Shown here: in pieces, positions 52,710 to 61,972 of the stretch | How the letters are laid out: every line of letters begins with the position of its first letter | Position numbering within the stretch: the stretch's first letter is position 1 | Assembly: GCA_947378425.1 (NCBI GenBank) | Contig: CANCJV010000007.1 | Coordinates: 1-64,000 of the forward strand | Length of the DNA: 64,000 nucleotides | Reading direction: 5' to 3' | Origin: Synechococcaceae cyanobacterium | GTDB taxonomy: Bacteria; Cyanobacteriota; Cyanobacteriia; PCC-6307; Cyanobiaceae | The notes under the pieces: generated by a model | Seen by the model: only the letters and a program-made list of their open reading frames with translations | Databases searched by the model: none | Told to the model about the DNA's origin: nothing | Translations under genes and position numbers: made by a program

Positions 52710-53069
52710 ATGTTCAACCCGGAGTTCCTGACGAGCGACAACGAGGCGATCAGCGGCAATTCGCTGATCCAGTACCTCCAGGACCAGTCCCCGGATGTGT
52801 TGCAGCGGGTGGCCCGTTCGGCCAGCGGCGACATCCAGGACATCATTCGCCACAACGTCCAAGGCCTGTTGGGCATGCTCCCCGGCGAACAGTTTGAGGT
52901 GAAGATCCAGGCCAGCCGCGACAGCCTGGCCGGCCTGCTGGCCTCGGCGATGATGACGGGTTACTTCCTGCGCCAGATGGAACAGCGCATGGAGCTGGAA
53001 ACCACCCTGCTGGGGAGTGGCGGCCTCGGTGACGGTGCCAACGACGACCCGGGCGAGCTCCACCTCTGA
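52710..53069 (+). CDS. DUF760 family protein
   Basis: A 119-residue protein with a good GGGGAG ribosome site 8 nt ahead. LIQYLQDQSPDVLQRVARSASGDIQDIIRHNVQGLLGMLP and the next FEVKIQASRDSLAGLLASAMMTGYFLRQMEQRMELE belong to DUF760, found in cyanobacteria and plastids. Function unknown. Follows lepB by 65 bp. Confidence 0.85.
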   Translation: MFNPEFLTSDNEAISGNSLIQYLQDQSPDVLQRVARSASGDIQDIIRHNVQGLLGMLPGEQFEVKIQASRDSLAGLLASAMMTGYFLRQMEQRMELETTLLGSGGLGDGANDDPGELHL

Positions 53070-53483
53070 GCGACACCGGCCCTGATCCCGGCAGCTCCGT
53101 GCTCCACCCAGGCTCCGGACCAGGATTCGAACCCCGACGCCGCGGTGGCCTCTCCGTCGAGCTGCTCGGACGCCCGAGCTGAGCTCAGAACGCGGCAGCC
53201 ACGAGTTGCTCTGAACCCCCCGGTCTTTCGATCCAAGGGTGGTGTCATCCGCCAACGCTGATGGGGGTGCGGCTGTGCAACGACACGCTTCGGTCCGCTC
53301 CAGCTGCCGGAATCGGCCGGAACAGACAACGCCTGAGTGGTCAACCTCCCGCCGTTGAGCTTCGCCGCGGCGCTCCCCTGCGACCCCCAGCACCCGGCTG
53401 CGGCTGTCCCTGGACAGAGATCTCCTGGATCGACCCTGCCACCGCAGCGCCGAGCTCCTCCGGCGGCCGCGGGGGGACCCAGC
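53070..53483. other. intergenic region with a tRNA-like T-arm sequence only
   Basis: No gene. Near 53122-53140, read leftward, GGGGTTCGAATCC resembles a tRNA T-arm, but neither a matching acceptor stem, D-arm nor anticodon arm can be built around it. Possibly the decayed end of a tRNA gene or integration site. Confidence 0.35.
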
Positions 53484-54683
53484 TCAGCCGCGCCCCGGCG
53501 GTGGCGAAGCCAGCTCCGGGGGCTCGCTCGGCACCAGGCCGTAGCGCAGCAGGGTCCGATCGATTCCGGCCAGAAAGGCCCAGTTCCCCTCACTCGGCGC
53601 CCAGGGCCTGGCCTCCAGCTCGCTCGCCAGGGCCTCCAGCTGGGCGCTCGAACAGGCCACCGGGGCTTCGTAGTGGGCCGGAATCAGCCAGGCCAGATCC
53701 TCCAGGCTGGCCAGCTGCCGCAACCAGGCCACCAGGGCAGGCCTGGCCCTGGGGAACACGAGCCGCTCCAACACGGCGGCCACCTGGATGCGGGGAGGCC
53801 CCGCTGGCAGCAAGGCCTCCACATCCGCCTGCCAGTCACCGCGCCAGCGGAAGGGGTAGAGGCCGAAGTGGGCGCGGCTGTGGCGGCAACCCGGCGCCAG
53901 GCTGGTGAGCAGCATCTCCTTCAGAGAGGCCACATCGAGGGGGGCCGGTCTTAGATAATTGGCAAACAGCACCAGCCGCTGCCAGCCGCGGCGGCGCCGC
54001 TCCTCACTGTCGAGCAGCGGTTCATCGCCCCGGTCGCGGGCGTGGAACAGCAACGGCGTCGGATCGTCATCGAACAACGGCGGCGGCTCCGAAGACATCG
54101 CCACCAGGGCATCGGTGAGCAGCAGGGCACCGGTGGCCTGATCGAAGCAGCCGTATTCGAGGAAGGTACCCAGGCCCAGATTCAGCGGCCCCAGGGGCAG
54201 CCAGCGCAACTGGTCCGCATGGGGCAGGCCGTCCTGGCCGAGCACCCTGGTGCGGCCGGCCGGGAAGCCCAGCAGGCGCGGCGGCAGGGACACCGGGAAG
54301 CTCCACTGGTGCGGCGTGATCCAGACCTCGGCTTCGGGAAAGGCCCTGGCCATGGCCGGCACCGGTAGCTTGTGCTCCAGGCCCGAGGCCGTCGGCAGCA
54401 CGATCGTGCGCACCGGGCCATGCAGGGCCACGAGCTGCCGCAACTGCTGCCGCACCTCGGCGGTCACCGCCACTGGGGCGTAGAGCATCAGGCCATCGGC
54501 CACCTTGAGCACGGTCATGCGGATCGGCACCGCCACGTACCAGACCCCCTGCAGCTGTTCGAAACTCCAGACCCTGCCGGGCAGCAACTCCCGCACCAGG
54601 GTGCGGCGGCGGCCATAGGGATAGAGGGGTAACAGGGGCCACCAGGGCCAGCGCTGGTCCAGGGACGTCGAGTCCACGCTCAT
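53484..54683 (-). CDS. DUF4336 family protein
   Basis: A 399-residue protein. WPLLPLYPYGRRRTLVRELLPGRVWSFEQLQGVWYVAVPIRMTV at the N-terminus and ALHGPVRTIVLPTASGLEHKLPVPAMARAFP are typical of DUF4336, a cyanobacterial/plastid family distantly like metallo-hydrolases (HGPVRTIVLPT...EHK, AHYEAPV). Function unknown. Its start overlaps the stop of a possible 47-codon gene. Confidence 0.82.
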   Translation of the reverse strand: MSVDSTSLDQRWPWWPLLPLYPYGRRRTLVRELLPGRVWSFEQLQGVWYVAVPIRMTVLKVADGLMLYAPVAVTAEVRQQLRQLVALHGPVRTIVLPTASGLEHKLPVPAMARAFPEAEVWITPHQWSFPVSLPPRLLGFPAGRTRVLGQDGLPHADQLRWLPLGPLNLGLGTFLEYGCFDQATGALLLTDALVAMSSEPPPLFDDDPTPLLFHARDRGDEPLLDSEERRRRGWQRLVLFANYLRPAPLDVASLKEMLLTSLAPGCRHSRAHFGLYPFRWRGDWQADVEALLPAGPPRIQVAAVLERLVFPRARPALVAWLRQLASLEDLAWLIPAHYEAPVACSSAQLEALASELEARPWAPSEGNWAFLAGIDRTLLRYGLVPSEPPELASPPPGRG

Positions 54684-54823
54684 GGCGCCGATGCGGCGGG
54701 ATGGCGGCTGCCGGCGGGCCGCATGGACGCCAGCTCCTGCAAGGGGCCTGCGGCCTGGTGAGCGGCCGTGGCCGCCCGAGACAGCAGGCCGAGCTGGGGG
54801 ACCAGAGCGAGCCTCTGGTTCAT
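54680..54823 (-). CDS. possible 47-residue protein upstream of the DUF4336 gene
   Basis: A frame from ATG 54823 that ends in a TGA overlapping the DUF4336 start (ATGA). The product is an amphipathic, Ala/Leu-rich helix (LALVPQLGLLSRAATAAHQAA) with a Pro-rich end. No family recognised; the ATGA junction is its main support. Confidence 0.4.
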   Translation of the reverse strand: MNQRLALVPQLGLLSRAATAAHQAAGPLQELASMRPAGSRHPAASAP

Positions 54824-55058
54824 GACGCGCCGCTGACCGCCCACATGGCCCCTTGAATCAGCAGATCGGCGAACAGGTTATGGCCGCGGTCCAACGAGCG
54901 GCGCCGTGTCGGCAGCAGAACCAGGCCCGAATCGGGCCCGTCGATCTCCCGCCGACTCCCGGCCATTGCCCGCACCCCCTGTCCCCCAAGGCCAGGGACA
55001 TGGTCAAGGGGGGCTGGCCCAGGGCCTTCCCTAGCGTTGCCATGCCCGACTGGCCCCT
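54824..55058. promoter_or_regulatory. mntH leader with a 15-nt palindrome
   Basis: About 235 bp upstream of the NRAMP gene. A perfect inverted repeat, GGCCCGA-A-TCGGGCC (54924-54938), could be a repressor site or an RNA hairpin. I saw no recognisable yybP-ykoY manganese riboswitch. Confidence 0.35.
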
Positions 55059-56387
55059 GTGCCCTTGCCCGCAAGACCCCCAGTGGACGCACCGAGCCCG
55101 TCCCGGGCTGTTTCCGTCTGGATTCCGGCCCAGGGCTCGGGCCTGACCACCTTCCTGCGGGTGCTGGGCCCCGGCTATCTGGTGGCCGTCGGCTACATGG
55201 ACCCGGGCAACTGGGCCACCGATCTGGCCGCCGGGTCCAGCTACGGCTTTCAACTGCTCTGGGTGGTGGCCGTTTCCAGCCTGATGGCGATGCTGCTGCA
55301 ATCGCTCTGCTGCCGCCTGGGCATCGCATCCGGCCTCGATCTGGCCCAGGCCTGCGCCAAGGTGTTGCCCGGATCCCTGCGCCTGCCCCTGTGGCTGCTC
55401 GCCGAGCTGGCGATCGTGGCCTGCGACATCGCCGAGTTGGTCGGCAGTGCCATTGCCCTGCATCTGCTGTTGGGGCTGCCCTTGCCCTGGGGCGTGGCCC
55501 TGACAGCCCTGGATACGCTCCTGCTGCTGTTGCTGCAGCAATGGGGCGTCAGGCGGCTGGAGGCGGTGGTGATCGCCCTGGTGGTTCTGATCGGCGCCTG
55601 CTTTGCCGTGGAGCTGATCTTGTTGCAGCCGCCCTGGGGAGAGGTGGCCCAGGGGTTCATCCCCCAGCTCGACAGCTTCGGTGACGGCCGCAGGCTGTTT
55701 CTGGCGGCGGGGATTCTCGGCGCCACCGTGATGCCCCACAACCTCTATCTTCATTCCGCCCTGGTCAAGACCCGGCGTTGGGAAGGGGAGCAGCAGGCGC
55801 GCCACCAGGCCCTGTGGTTCAGCACTCTCGACACCATGGTGGCCCTGGCCCTGGCCTTCATCGTCAATGCGGCGATCCTGGTGCTGGCCGGCGGCAGCTT
55901 TCATGGACGCTCAGGAGCGCCTGTTGCTGACCTGAGCCAGGCGTATCACCTGCTCACGCCGATTCTGGGCACCTCGATCGCCAGCCTCTTATTTGGCGTG
56001 GCCCTGCTGGCTGCCGGCCAGAGCTCCACGCTCACGGCCACGATGGCGGGCCAGGTGGTGATGGAAGGGTTTCTGCAGATCAGGTTGCCGCCCTGGCTAC
56101 GGCGCCTGCTGACCCGCTCCCTTGCCTTGATTCCAGCCATGGTCACGGTGATCCTGCTGGGGGATCAGGGCATCAATCAGCTGCTGGTGCTCAGCCAGGT
56201 GTTGCTCAGCCTGCAACTGCCCTTTGCCGCCATCCCGCTCGTCTGGCTCTGTGGTCGACCGGAGCTGATGGGCGATCTGGTGGCACCACGCTATCTGCAG
56301 GCTCTCGGCTGGAGCTGTGCAGCCGTGATCGTGGTGATCAACGCTGGCCTGATCCTTTCCAGCGCAGCAGCCTGGCTGCAGGGCTGA
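55059..56387 (+). CDS. mntH: NRAMP-family manganese/iron transporter
   Basis: A 442-residue transporter with about 11 helices. The metal site is in helix 1, MDPGNWATDLAAGS (Asp48, Asn51), and helix 6, GATVMPHNLYLHS (Met225, His227), both intact. Imports Mn2+ or Fe2+ with protons; in a phototroph, Mn2+ supply for photosystem II is a plausible main role. GTG start at 55059; the first ~30 residues are Pro-rich and may be shorter in reality. Divergent from the DUF4336 group. Confidence 0.92.
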   Translation: MPLPARPPVDAPSPSRAVSVWIPAQGSGLTTFLRVLGPGYLVAVGYMDPGNWATDLAAGSSYGFQLLWVVAVSSLMAMLLQSLCCRLGIASGLDLAQACAKVLPGSLRLPLWLLAELAIVACDIAELVGSAIALHLLLGLPLPWGVALTALDTLLLLLLQQWGVRRLEAVVIALVVLIGACFAVELILLQPPWGEVAQGFIPQLDSFGDGRRLFLAAGILGATVMPHNLYLHSALVKTRRWEGEQQARHQALWFSTLDTMVALALAFIVNAAILVLAGGSFHGRSGAPVADLSQAYHLLTPILGTSIASLLFGVALLAAGQSSTLTATMAGQVVMEGFLQIRLPPWLRRLLTRSLALIPAMVTVILLGDQGINQLLVLSQVLLSLQLPFAAIPLVWLCGRPELMGDLVAPRYLQALGWSCAAVIVVINAGLILSSAAAWLQG

Positions 56388-56531
56388 GCCATCGGGGTCG
56401 CTTCAACCCTGGTGTGCGCGCCGGCCGACGCTCCCTCCTGAGAGCTGCCGGCGCTGACAACGAGCTGCCCCATTGCCGGCAGCCATGAGCCGGCTGGCTT
56501 CGGCGCCGTAAAGAACCACCCGATCGCCATG
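56388..56531. other. convergent gap between mntH and psbA
   Basis: 144 bp with no gene; the psbA terminator follows. Confidence 0.4.
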
Positions 56532-56557
56532 AAAAAGCCCCCTGCAGCGAGGGGGCT
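56532..56557 (-). terminator. intrinsic terminator of psbA (D1:1)
   Basis: Read leftward: AGCCCCCT, loop CGCTGC, AGGGGGCT, then TTTTTC. A strong 8-bp GC-rich stem followed by a T-run, about 60 bp after the psbA stop. A second hairpin, GGAGCC-CCGA-GGCTCC (56584-56599), lies between it and the gene. Confidence 0.88.
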
Positions 56558-56616
56558 CTGGGACTGAACTCTCTCTCCACCTCTGGAGCCTCGGGGCTCC
56601 GTGGGCTGAAGCTGAT

Positions 56617-57693
56617 TCAGCCGATCACAGGAGCGCTCAGGGCCACAGGGGTGCTGCCAACGCTGGCCAGATCAAGGGGGAAGTTGTGAGCATTGCGCTC
56701 GTGCATCACCTCGATGCCCAGATTGGCCCGGTTGATCAGATCGGCCCAGGTGGGCAGCACCCTGCCCTGGGCATCAAGGATCGACTGGTTGAAATTGAAA
56801 CCGTTGAGATTGAAGGCCATGGTGCTGATGCCCATGGAGGTGAACCAGATGCCGACCACCGGCCAGCCGGCCAGGAAGAAGTGCAGGCTGCGGCTGTTGT
56901 TGAAGGAGGCGTACTGGAAGATCAGGCGACCGAAGTAACCGTGGGCAGCGACGATGTTGTAGGTCTCCTCTTCCTGACCGAACTTGTAACCGTAGTTCTG
57001 GGACTCGGTCTCCGTGGTTTCACGCACCAAGGAACTGGTCACCAGCGAGCCGTGCATGGCGGAGAACAGGCTGCCGCCGAAGACACCTGCCACACCCAGC
57101 ATGTGGAAGGGGTGCATCAGGATGTTGTGCTCGGCCTGGAACACCAGCATGAAGTTGAAGGTGCCGGAGATGCCGAGCGGCATGCCATCGGAGAAGGAAC
57201 CCTGACCGAAGGGATAGATCAGGAAGACGGCGAAGGCGGCCGAAAGCGGGGCGCTGTAGGCCACGCAGATCCAGGGGCGCATGCCAAGCCGGTAGGAGAG
57301 TTCCCACTGGCGGCCCATGTAGGCGGAGATGCCGATGAGGAAGTGGAACACCACCAGTTGATAGGGCCCGCCGTTGTACAGCCATTCATCGAGGCTGGCG
57401 GCATCCCAGACGGGATAGAAGTGCAGGCCGATGGCGTTGCTGGAGGGAATGACAGCGCCGGAAATGATGTTGTTGCCGTAGAGCAGGCTGCCGGCCACGG
57501 GCTCACGGATGCCGTCGATGTCGACGGGGGGGGCGGCGATGAAGGCCACAATGAAGCAGATGGTGGCCGCCAGCAGACAGGGGATCATCAGCACACCAAA
57601 CCAGCCGATGTACAGCCGGTTGTTGGTGGACGAGACCCACTGGCAGAAGCTTTCCCAGCTTCCAGCGCGGCCGCTGCGAATGGCAGTGGTCAT
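56617..57693 (-). CDS. psbA: photosystem II D1 protein, low-light (Gln130) form
   Basis: A 358-residue D1 core subunit. In conventional numbering residue 130 is Gln (YMGRQ), the mark of the D1:1, normal-light form; Gly80, Phe158 and Thr286 (WFTSMG) are the common residues. TyrZ, Asp170, Glu189, His190, His332, Glu333, Asp342 and Ala344 are present; the C-terminal tail (after NFPLDLA) is [14 protein letters not shown], removed by CtpA. It carries a strong terminator, consistent with high monocistronic expression. The N-terminus is one residue shorter than in the D1' copy at 18.9 kb. Confidence 0.97.
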   Translation of the reverse strand: MTTAIRSGRAGSWESFCQWVSSTNNRLYIGWFGVLMIPCLLAATICFIVAFIAAPPVDIDGIREPVAGSLLYGNNIISGAVIPSSNAIGLHFYPVWDAASLDEWLYNGGPYQLVVFHFLIGISAYMGRQWELSYRLGMRPWICVAYSAPLSAAFAVFLIYPFGQGSFSDGMPLGISGTFNFMLVFQAEHNILMHPFHMLGVAGVFGGSLFSAMHGSLVTSSLVRETTETESQNYGYKFGQEEETYNIVAAHGYFGRLIFQYASFNNSRSLHFFLAGWPVVGIWFTSMGISTMAFNLNGFNFNQSILDAQGRVLPTWADLINRANLGIEVMHERNAHNFPLDLASVGSTPVALSAPVIG

Positions 57694-57863
57694 GGGAAAA
57701 GAACGGGGTGTTGAACTGAGGTAGGCCCTGGCTGGCTGAACCGCACCATGGGCTACTTGATGGTACGGCGAAGTGATGGAAGCGCACGACTCGACAGGCC
57801 AACAACGCCGATCGACAAACTAATTCATGAACTTATACAAAGCAGGATTGGGCAGGATTGGCC
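57694..57863. promoter_or_regulatory. upstream region of psbA (D1:1)
   Basis: About 170 bp between two leftward genes; it contains the psbA promoter and leader. Candidate -10-like sequences (TACCAT near 57758-57763, leftward) are unconvincing; the region from 57820 to 57850 is AT-richer. Confidence 0.35.
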
Positions 57864-59303
57864 TCAGGCCAGCGCCGACTGTTGTTGCAGCCACAACCTT
57901 CCCTGCTGGAGAAAACCGCTCCAGTCGAGCTTTTCGCCCTCGGCCGCCTGGGCCACCAGCACAGCGGACCGACGGCGGATCTGCTCAAGATCGGGCTGAC
58001 TCACCCCGCAGGACTCGGCCAGCACATCCGCCATCGCCCGACCCACCACCCGCGTCAGGTAGGCCGCGCTGAGGGCCTGCATCGCCCCAGCCACCAGCCA
58101 GGTGGCGCCATGGAGCTTCAGCGCCGCCATCAGGGCCTGGCTGCTCCATTCCACCAGGCCCTGGGCCAGGGCTGCGCGCCCCAGTTCCGTGGCGGCGGCC
58201 CGCAGCTGCTCCAGGCTCCAGGGGCAGTCCCAGAGTCGGGCCATCTCCTGCAGCATCAGGCCATTGGCGATGGCCAGCACCACCAGATCAACGCTGGGCA
58301 GCGGTGAGGCCACAACACCAGCGGCCACGATCCACTGGGTTCGCTGCTGCAACCCCTGCAACTCGCGACGCCGCAGCAGCTCTAGCTCGGCCTGCCAGCG
58401 CCCGTGCATCTGCTCAAAACTGCGCAGGGCCGTGGTGCCCCGCAGCCCCTGACTCCGGCGCGCCAGCCACTGGGACAGCGGCTCAAGGACCGGCGCCAGG
58501 GTGGTCTCCGTGCCATCCCAGAGGAGCACCTGGCTGGATTCCATGGCCGACCACTGGCTGCTGAGGTCCTCCAGCAGGGCGGCGCGATCGTGCGGCACTG
58601 GCGCCTGGATCAGCAACCAGATCGGCTGGCTGTTGGCTCGTGACTGGCTGTTGCCCTGGGACTGCAACCAGAGCAGATCGGCGGCCGTCAGGGGCCAGTG
58701 CAGATGGAACAGCAGGCCATCAGCGCGCTCCAGGGCCAGGGGCCAGCGCCAATCGGAACTCCTGCTGGGCAGGGGCTCCGCCCAGTGCAGGCTGAGAGGG
58801 CGGTGGCCGCGGAGGGCCTCGGCAAAACGGGGCTGCAGCTCGACAATGGGCAGGCGGCAACCGGCCAGGGCCAGGGCCAGCTCCTGGCGCTCCAGGGTGG
58901 CGCGCAAGGTCGTCAGCTCGTCCCGGCGCCGCTGTTGGCCTGGGCCATCATCGGGATCCAGGCGCTCGAATTGGCTGATCACCGCGTCGCAGCGCTCGAT
59001 CCAGCCGGCGAGGTCGACAGGCAGCAGAGGCACGGGCCGCCGTCGCCGCGACAGCAGCCACCAGCCGCCGGCCAGGGCGCCGATGCCGAGCCACGATCCG
59101 CCCTCGAGATGCAGCAGATGGCCGACGGCCTCGCTGGCGACCAGGGCGGCTCCCCCCAGCACGATCGGGCGGCGCCAGAGGGGAGGGGCTGCGCCCGCGA
59201 ATCCGGCTGCGCCGGCTGAACCAGCGGCGCCCGGGGAAACAGCAGTGCCATCGCCGGGGGCCTGGCGGGCCCCAGGGCCGAGAGTGATATGCGAGCGGGT
59301 CAC
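57864..59303 (-). CDS. DUF697 (YcjF-like) membrane protein
   Basis: A 479-residue protein. An Ala/Gly-rich start is followed by a short hydrophobic pair (VLGGAALVASEAVGHLLHLEGGSWLGIGALAGGWWLL), a middle region (residues ~90-330) that resembles the degenerate GTPase-like part of such proteins but lacks a P-loop, and a C-terminal DUF697 domain: TQWIVAAGVVASPLPSVDLVVLAIANGLMLQEMARLW and LKLHGATWLVAGAMQALSAAYLTRVVGRAMADVL. Membrane-associated, function unknown. Confidence 0.78.
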   Translation of the reverse strand: MTRSHITLGPGARQAPGDGTAVSPGAAGSAGAAGFAGAAPPLWRRPIVLGGAALVASEAVGHLLHLEGGSWLGIGALAGGWWLLSRRRRPVPLLPVDLAGWIERCDAVISQFERLDPDDGPGQQRRRDELTTLRATLERQELALALAGCRLPIVELQPRFAEALRGHRPLSLHWAEPLPSRSSDWRWPLALERADGLLFHLHWPLTAADLLWLQSQGNSQSRANSQPIWLLIQAPVPHDRAALLEDLSSQWSAMESSQVLLWDGTETTLAPVLEPLSQWLARRSQGLRGTTALRSFEQMHGRWQAELELLRRRELQGLQQRTQWIVAAGVVASPLPSVDLVVLAIANGLMLQEMARLWDCPWSLEQLRAAATELGRAALAQGLVEWSSQALMAALKLHGATWLVAGAMQALSAAYLTRVVGRAMADVLAESCGVSQPDLEQIRRRSAVLVAQAAEGEKLDWSGFLQQGRLWLQQQSALA

Positions 59304-59445
59304 GGGGGCGGCCGGTGGCTGAGCTTCTTTAGCTCAGATGATGGGAGTGAACCCCAGGCTCTGCCAAGGGCGACACCATCCGCCATCGCCCCGAGCCCAT
59401 AGCCTGTCCAGGTGTGCGGCGTCATCCCGAGAGGGGCAAGGCTCG

Positions 59446-59976
59446 ATGGTGGATGCCCTGATGTGCCTGCAACCTCGCCAGCGGCAGGAACTGCAGCGTC
59501 GTCTTGCCCTGCAGCAGCAGGAACAGCGCTGGCATGGCGGACTGCCGGTGTTGCTTCTCGATCGCTGCTGGTTGCGCCTGGACCATGTGCGGATCGATCA
59601 GCTGGCGAGCCGGCTGCCCCCGGATGCCAGCCGCGAGGCGCCCGAACTGGCCCTGTATCGCGAGCTGCTGGCGGCAGGCCAGCAGGGGTGGCAGGCGCAA
59701 CAACAGTGCTGGCAGGAGTTCGGCGGCGAAGCCTGTCGAGAAGCCCTGCAGCGCTTCTGGATGGCTCAGGAGCGGGGCAACCAGGGCTGGACCCTGGAGC
59801 GCTATTTAGGGCTGTTGCAGGAGTACCGGCAGCGCTTCCAGAGCCAGGCATGCCGTCCCCTGCCGCTGCTGGTGCTCGCCCGGGCGGGGATCCCGGCAAC
59901 CAGCCAGCACAGCTTGCACTGGCTTCACGCCGAAGGCGATCCTGTCCGTCGCTCGATGCGCCACACTTGCGCCTGA
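59446..59976 (+). CDS. conserved hypothetical protein
   Basis: A 176-residue soluble protein from ATG 59446. Features: MVDALMCLQPRQRQELQRRLALQQQEQRW, LLLDRCWLRLDHVRIDQLASRLP, and a helical middle (LALYRELLAAGQQGWQAQQQCW, EALQRFWMAQERGNQGWTLERYLGLLQEYRQRF). Family not recognised. Its TGA is directly followed by the first ATG of the next gene, so they are co-transcribed. Confidence 0.6.
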   Translation: MVDALMCLQPRQRQELQRRLALQQQEQRWHGGLPVLLLDRCWLRLDHVRIDQLASRLPPDASREAPELALYRELLAAGQQGWQAQQQCWQEFGGEACREALQRFWMAQERGNQGWTLERYLGLLQEYRQRFQSQACRPLPLLVLARAGIPATSQHSLHWLHAEGDPVRRSMRHTCA

Positions 59977-60696
59977 ATGCGTGCTGCGGGCATGGCCGAC
60001 GACACCAACACTCCCCAGGCCGACGCGGGTGCCGAGGCATCGGGCCGCGATCGTCGGGACGGGACTCCACGCGAAGGCAGGCAGCGGGAAGGCGGCCAAC
60101 GGGAAGGGGGTCCACGCCAGGGAGGCCAGCGCGATGCCGGTGGTTTCCGCATCCGCTTGAGCGACAACGAGCTCCAGGCCGCCAGAGCCCTGCAGGAAGC
60201 CTTCGGGCTGCGCTCGACCGTGGCCGTGCTCGGTTTTGCCCTGCGCACCCTGGCCCAGCAACTGGAGGCCGGACAACTCACTGAGCTGGTGGCCCAGCAG
60301 CAAGCCCAGGCCGGACAACGGCCCGCCGGCACCCCTGCAGCACGCGCTGGTGGTGGTGGCGAACGGGACGGACGCCGCGGCGAGGGCCGGGGCCCGGGGG
60401 CTGGCGCTGGTGGCGCTGGCGGTAGCCGTAGTCAGCGGATCGACCCATTCGCCAGGCCCAGCCGTCCGGCAGCGCCCAAGTCTGAGCCTGAGATCGCTGA
60501 AGAGCAGGGCTCAGCCCAGGAAGGAGCTGAGGCGGCAGTTGCCGAGCAGGAGCAGGAAGGGCCAGGCGTTGACGTCACGACGGGTTCCGAGACGGAATCA
60601 TCGGCCGCTGATCCGGCCGCTGATCCGGCCGCTACCAACGGCCAGCCCGTGACTGCGGAGGCGGACGCCGCCGCAGTGAACCCCGGCGTCGCCTGA
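59977..60696 (+). CDS. low-complexity protein with ribbon-helix-helix-like core
   Basis: A 239-residue protein (or 234 from ATG 59992). A disordered, repeat-like start (REGRQREGGQREGGPRQGGQRD cut here as REGGQ/REGGP/RQGGQ units) precedes a short folded core, FRIRLSDNELQAARALQEAFG and STVAVLGFALRTLAQQLEAG, which has the spacing of a ribbon-helix-helix DNA-binding domain. The remainder is Ala/Gly/Glu-rich and probably disordered. DNA or RNA binding is a possibility, not shown. Confidence 0.55.
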   Translation: MRAAGMADDTNTPQADAGAEASGRDRRDGTPREGRQREGGQREGGPRQGGQRDAGGFRIRLSDNELQAARALQEAFGLRSTVAVLGFALRTLAQQLEAGQLTELVAQQQAQAGQRPAGTPAARAGGGGERDGRRGEGRGPGAGAGGAGGSRSQRIDPFARPSRPAAPKSEPEIAEEQGSAQEGAEAAVAEQEQEGPGVDVTTGSETESSAADPAADPAATNGQPVTAEADAAAVNPGVA

Positions 60697-60710
60697 GGCC
60701 AGTCAGCTCG

Positions 60711-61784
60711 ATGCCAGTGCCAGTGTCCAGCACCATGCCTCCTGGCCCCGCAGGGCCAACAGAGCGACCGCGGGTACTCTCGGGGGTCCAGCCCACCGGG
60801 GCCCTCCACCTGGGCAACTGGCTTGGGGCGATCCGCAATTGGGTGGATCTGCAGAGCAGCCACGACACTTTTTTCTGTGTCGTCGATCTGCACGCCATCA
60901 CGGTGCCCCACGAGCCGGCCCGACTGGCCGAGGACACCCTCACCACCGCGGCCCTCTACCTGGCCTGTGGCATTGATCCTCAGCGCTCCACGGTCTTCGT
61001 TCAGAGCCACGTCAGCGCCCACAGCGAGCTGTGCTGGCTGCTGAATTGCGTCACCCCGCTGAACTGGCTGGAGCGCATGATCCAGTTCAAGGAGAAGGCC
61101 GTCAAACAGGGCTCGGAGGTGTCGGCCGGCCTGCTCGATTACCCGGTCCTGATGGCGGCCGACATTCTTCTCTATGACGCCGACCGGGTGCCGGTGGGGG
61201 AAGACCAGAAACAGCATCTCGAACTGGCCCGCGACATCGCCCAGCAACGGATCAACGCCCGCTTTGGCCGCCGGGACAGCGACGGCGACCTGATCCCGAT
61301 CCTCAAGGTTCCCGAGCCGCTGATCCTCAGGGAGGGGGCCCGGGTGATGAGCCTCACCGACGGCCGCAGCAAGATGAGCAAAAGTGATGCCAATGAGGGT
61401 TCGCGCGTCACCCTGCTGGATCCACCGGAGCTGATCCTCCGCAAGATCAAGCGCGCCAAGACCGACCCCCAGATGGGCCTGGAGTTCGGCAACCCCGAGC
61501 GCCCCGAGGCCGACAATCTGCTGGGGCTCTATGCGCTGCTGGCGGGCCGCAGCCGCGAGGCTGCCGCCGCTGAATGCGCCGCCATGGGCTGGGGCACCTT
61601 CAAGCCGCTGCTGGCCGAAGCCGTGGTGGCAGCCCTGGCCCCCTTGCAAGAGCGCTACAGCGAGCTGCGCAGCGATCCCCAGTACCTGACTGAGGTGCTC
61701 CGCCAGGGCCGCGAACGGGCCAGTGGCGTGGCTGAGGCCACCCTGGCTCGGGTGCGCCAGGCTCTGGGCTTCCTGTCGTCGTGA
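60711..61784 (+). CDS. trpS: tryptophanyl-tRNA synthetase
   Basis: A 357-residue class Ic synthetase charging tRNA-Trp. The HIGH-like motif is GALHLGNWLGA (residues 30-40), and KMSKSDAN (near residue 221) is the KMSKS motif; VQPTG, VDLHAIT and PVGEDQKQHLELARDI are TrpRS markers. ATG 60711 is taken; an ATG eight codons on is equally possible. Confidence 0.96.
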   Translation: MPVPVSSTMPPGPAGPTERPRVLSGVQPTGALHLGNWLGAIRNWVDLQSSHDTFFCVVDLHAITVPHEPARLAEDTLTTAALYLACGIDPQRSTVFVQSHVSAHSELCWLLNCVTPLNWLERMIQFKEKAVKQGSEVSAGLLDYPVLMAADILLYDADRVPVGEDQKQHLELARDIAQQRINARFGRRDSDGDLIPILKVPEPLILREGARVMSLTDGRSKMSKSDANEGSRVTLLDPPELILRKIKRAKTDPQMGLEFGNPERPEADNLLGLYALLAGRSREAAAAECAAMGWGTFKPLLAEAVVAALAPLQERYSELRSDPQYLTEVLRQGRERASGVAEATLARVRQALGFLSS

Positions 61785-61972
61785 CCCAGTCCTGACGCCA
61801 GGCCTGGGCCGGCGCAACGGGAGTGTGGAAGCCTCCCCAGCTCAGAGCGGGAACGCTCATGGCTGCCCTGGGCTGGGAGCGGTCCACGATCATGGGCTCG
61901 TTACGGGCTGGCACGGAGCTGGCGAGGCCTGGCGGTGGGGCCTGAAGGTCTCGCTGGCAGACATCGCTGTGA

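Noticed and set aside
53090-53200. tRNA gene
   Set aside because: Only a T-arm-like piece; no acceptor stem pairing and no anticodon arm at the right distance.
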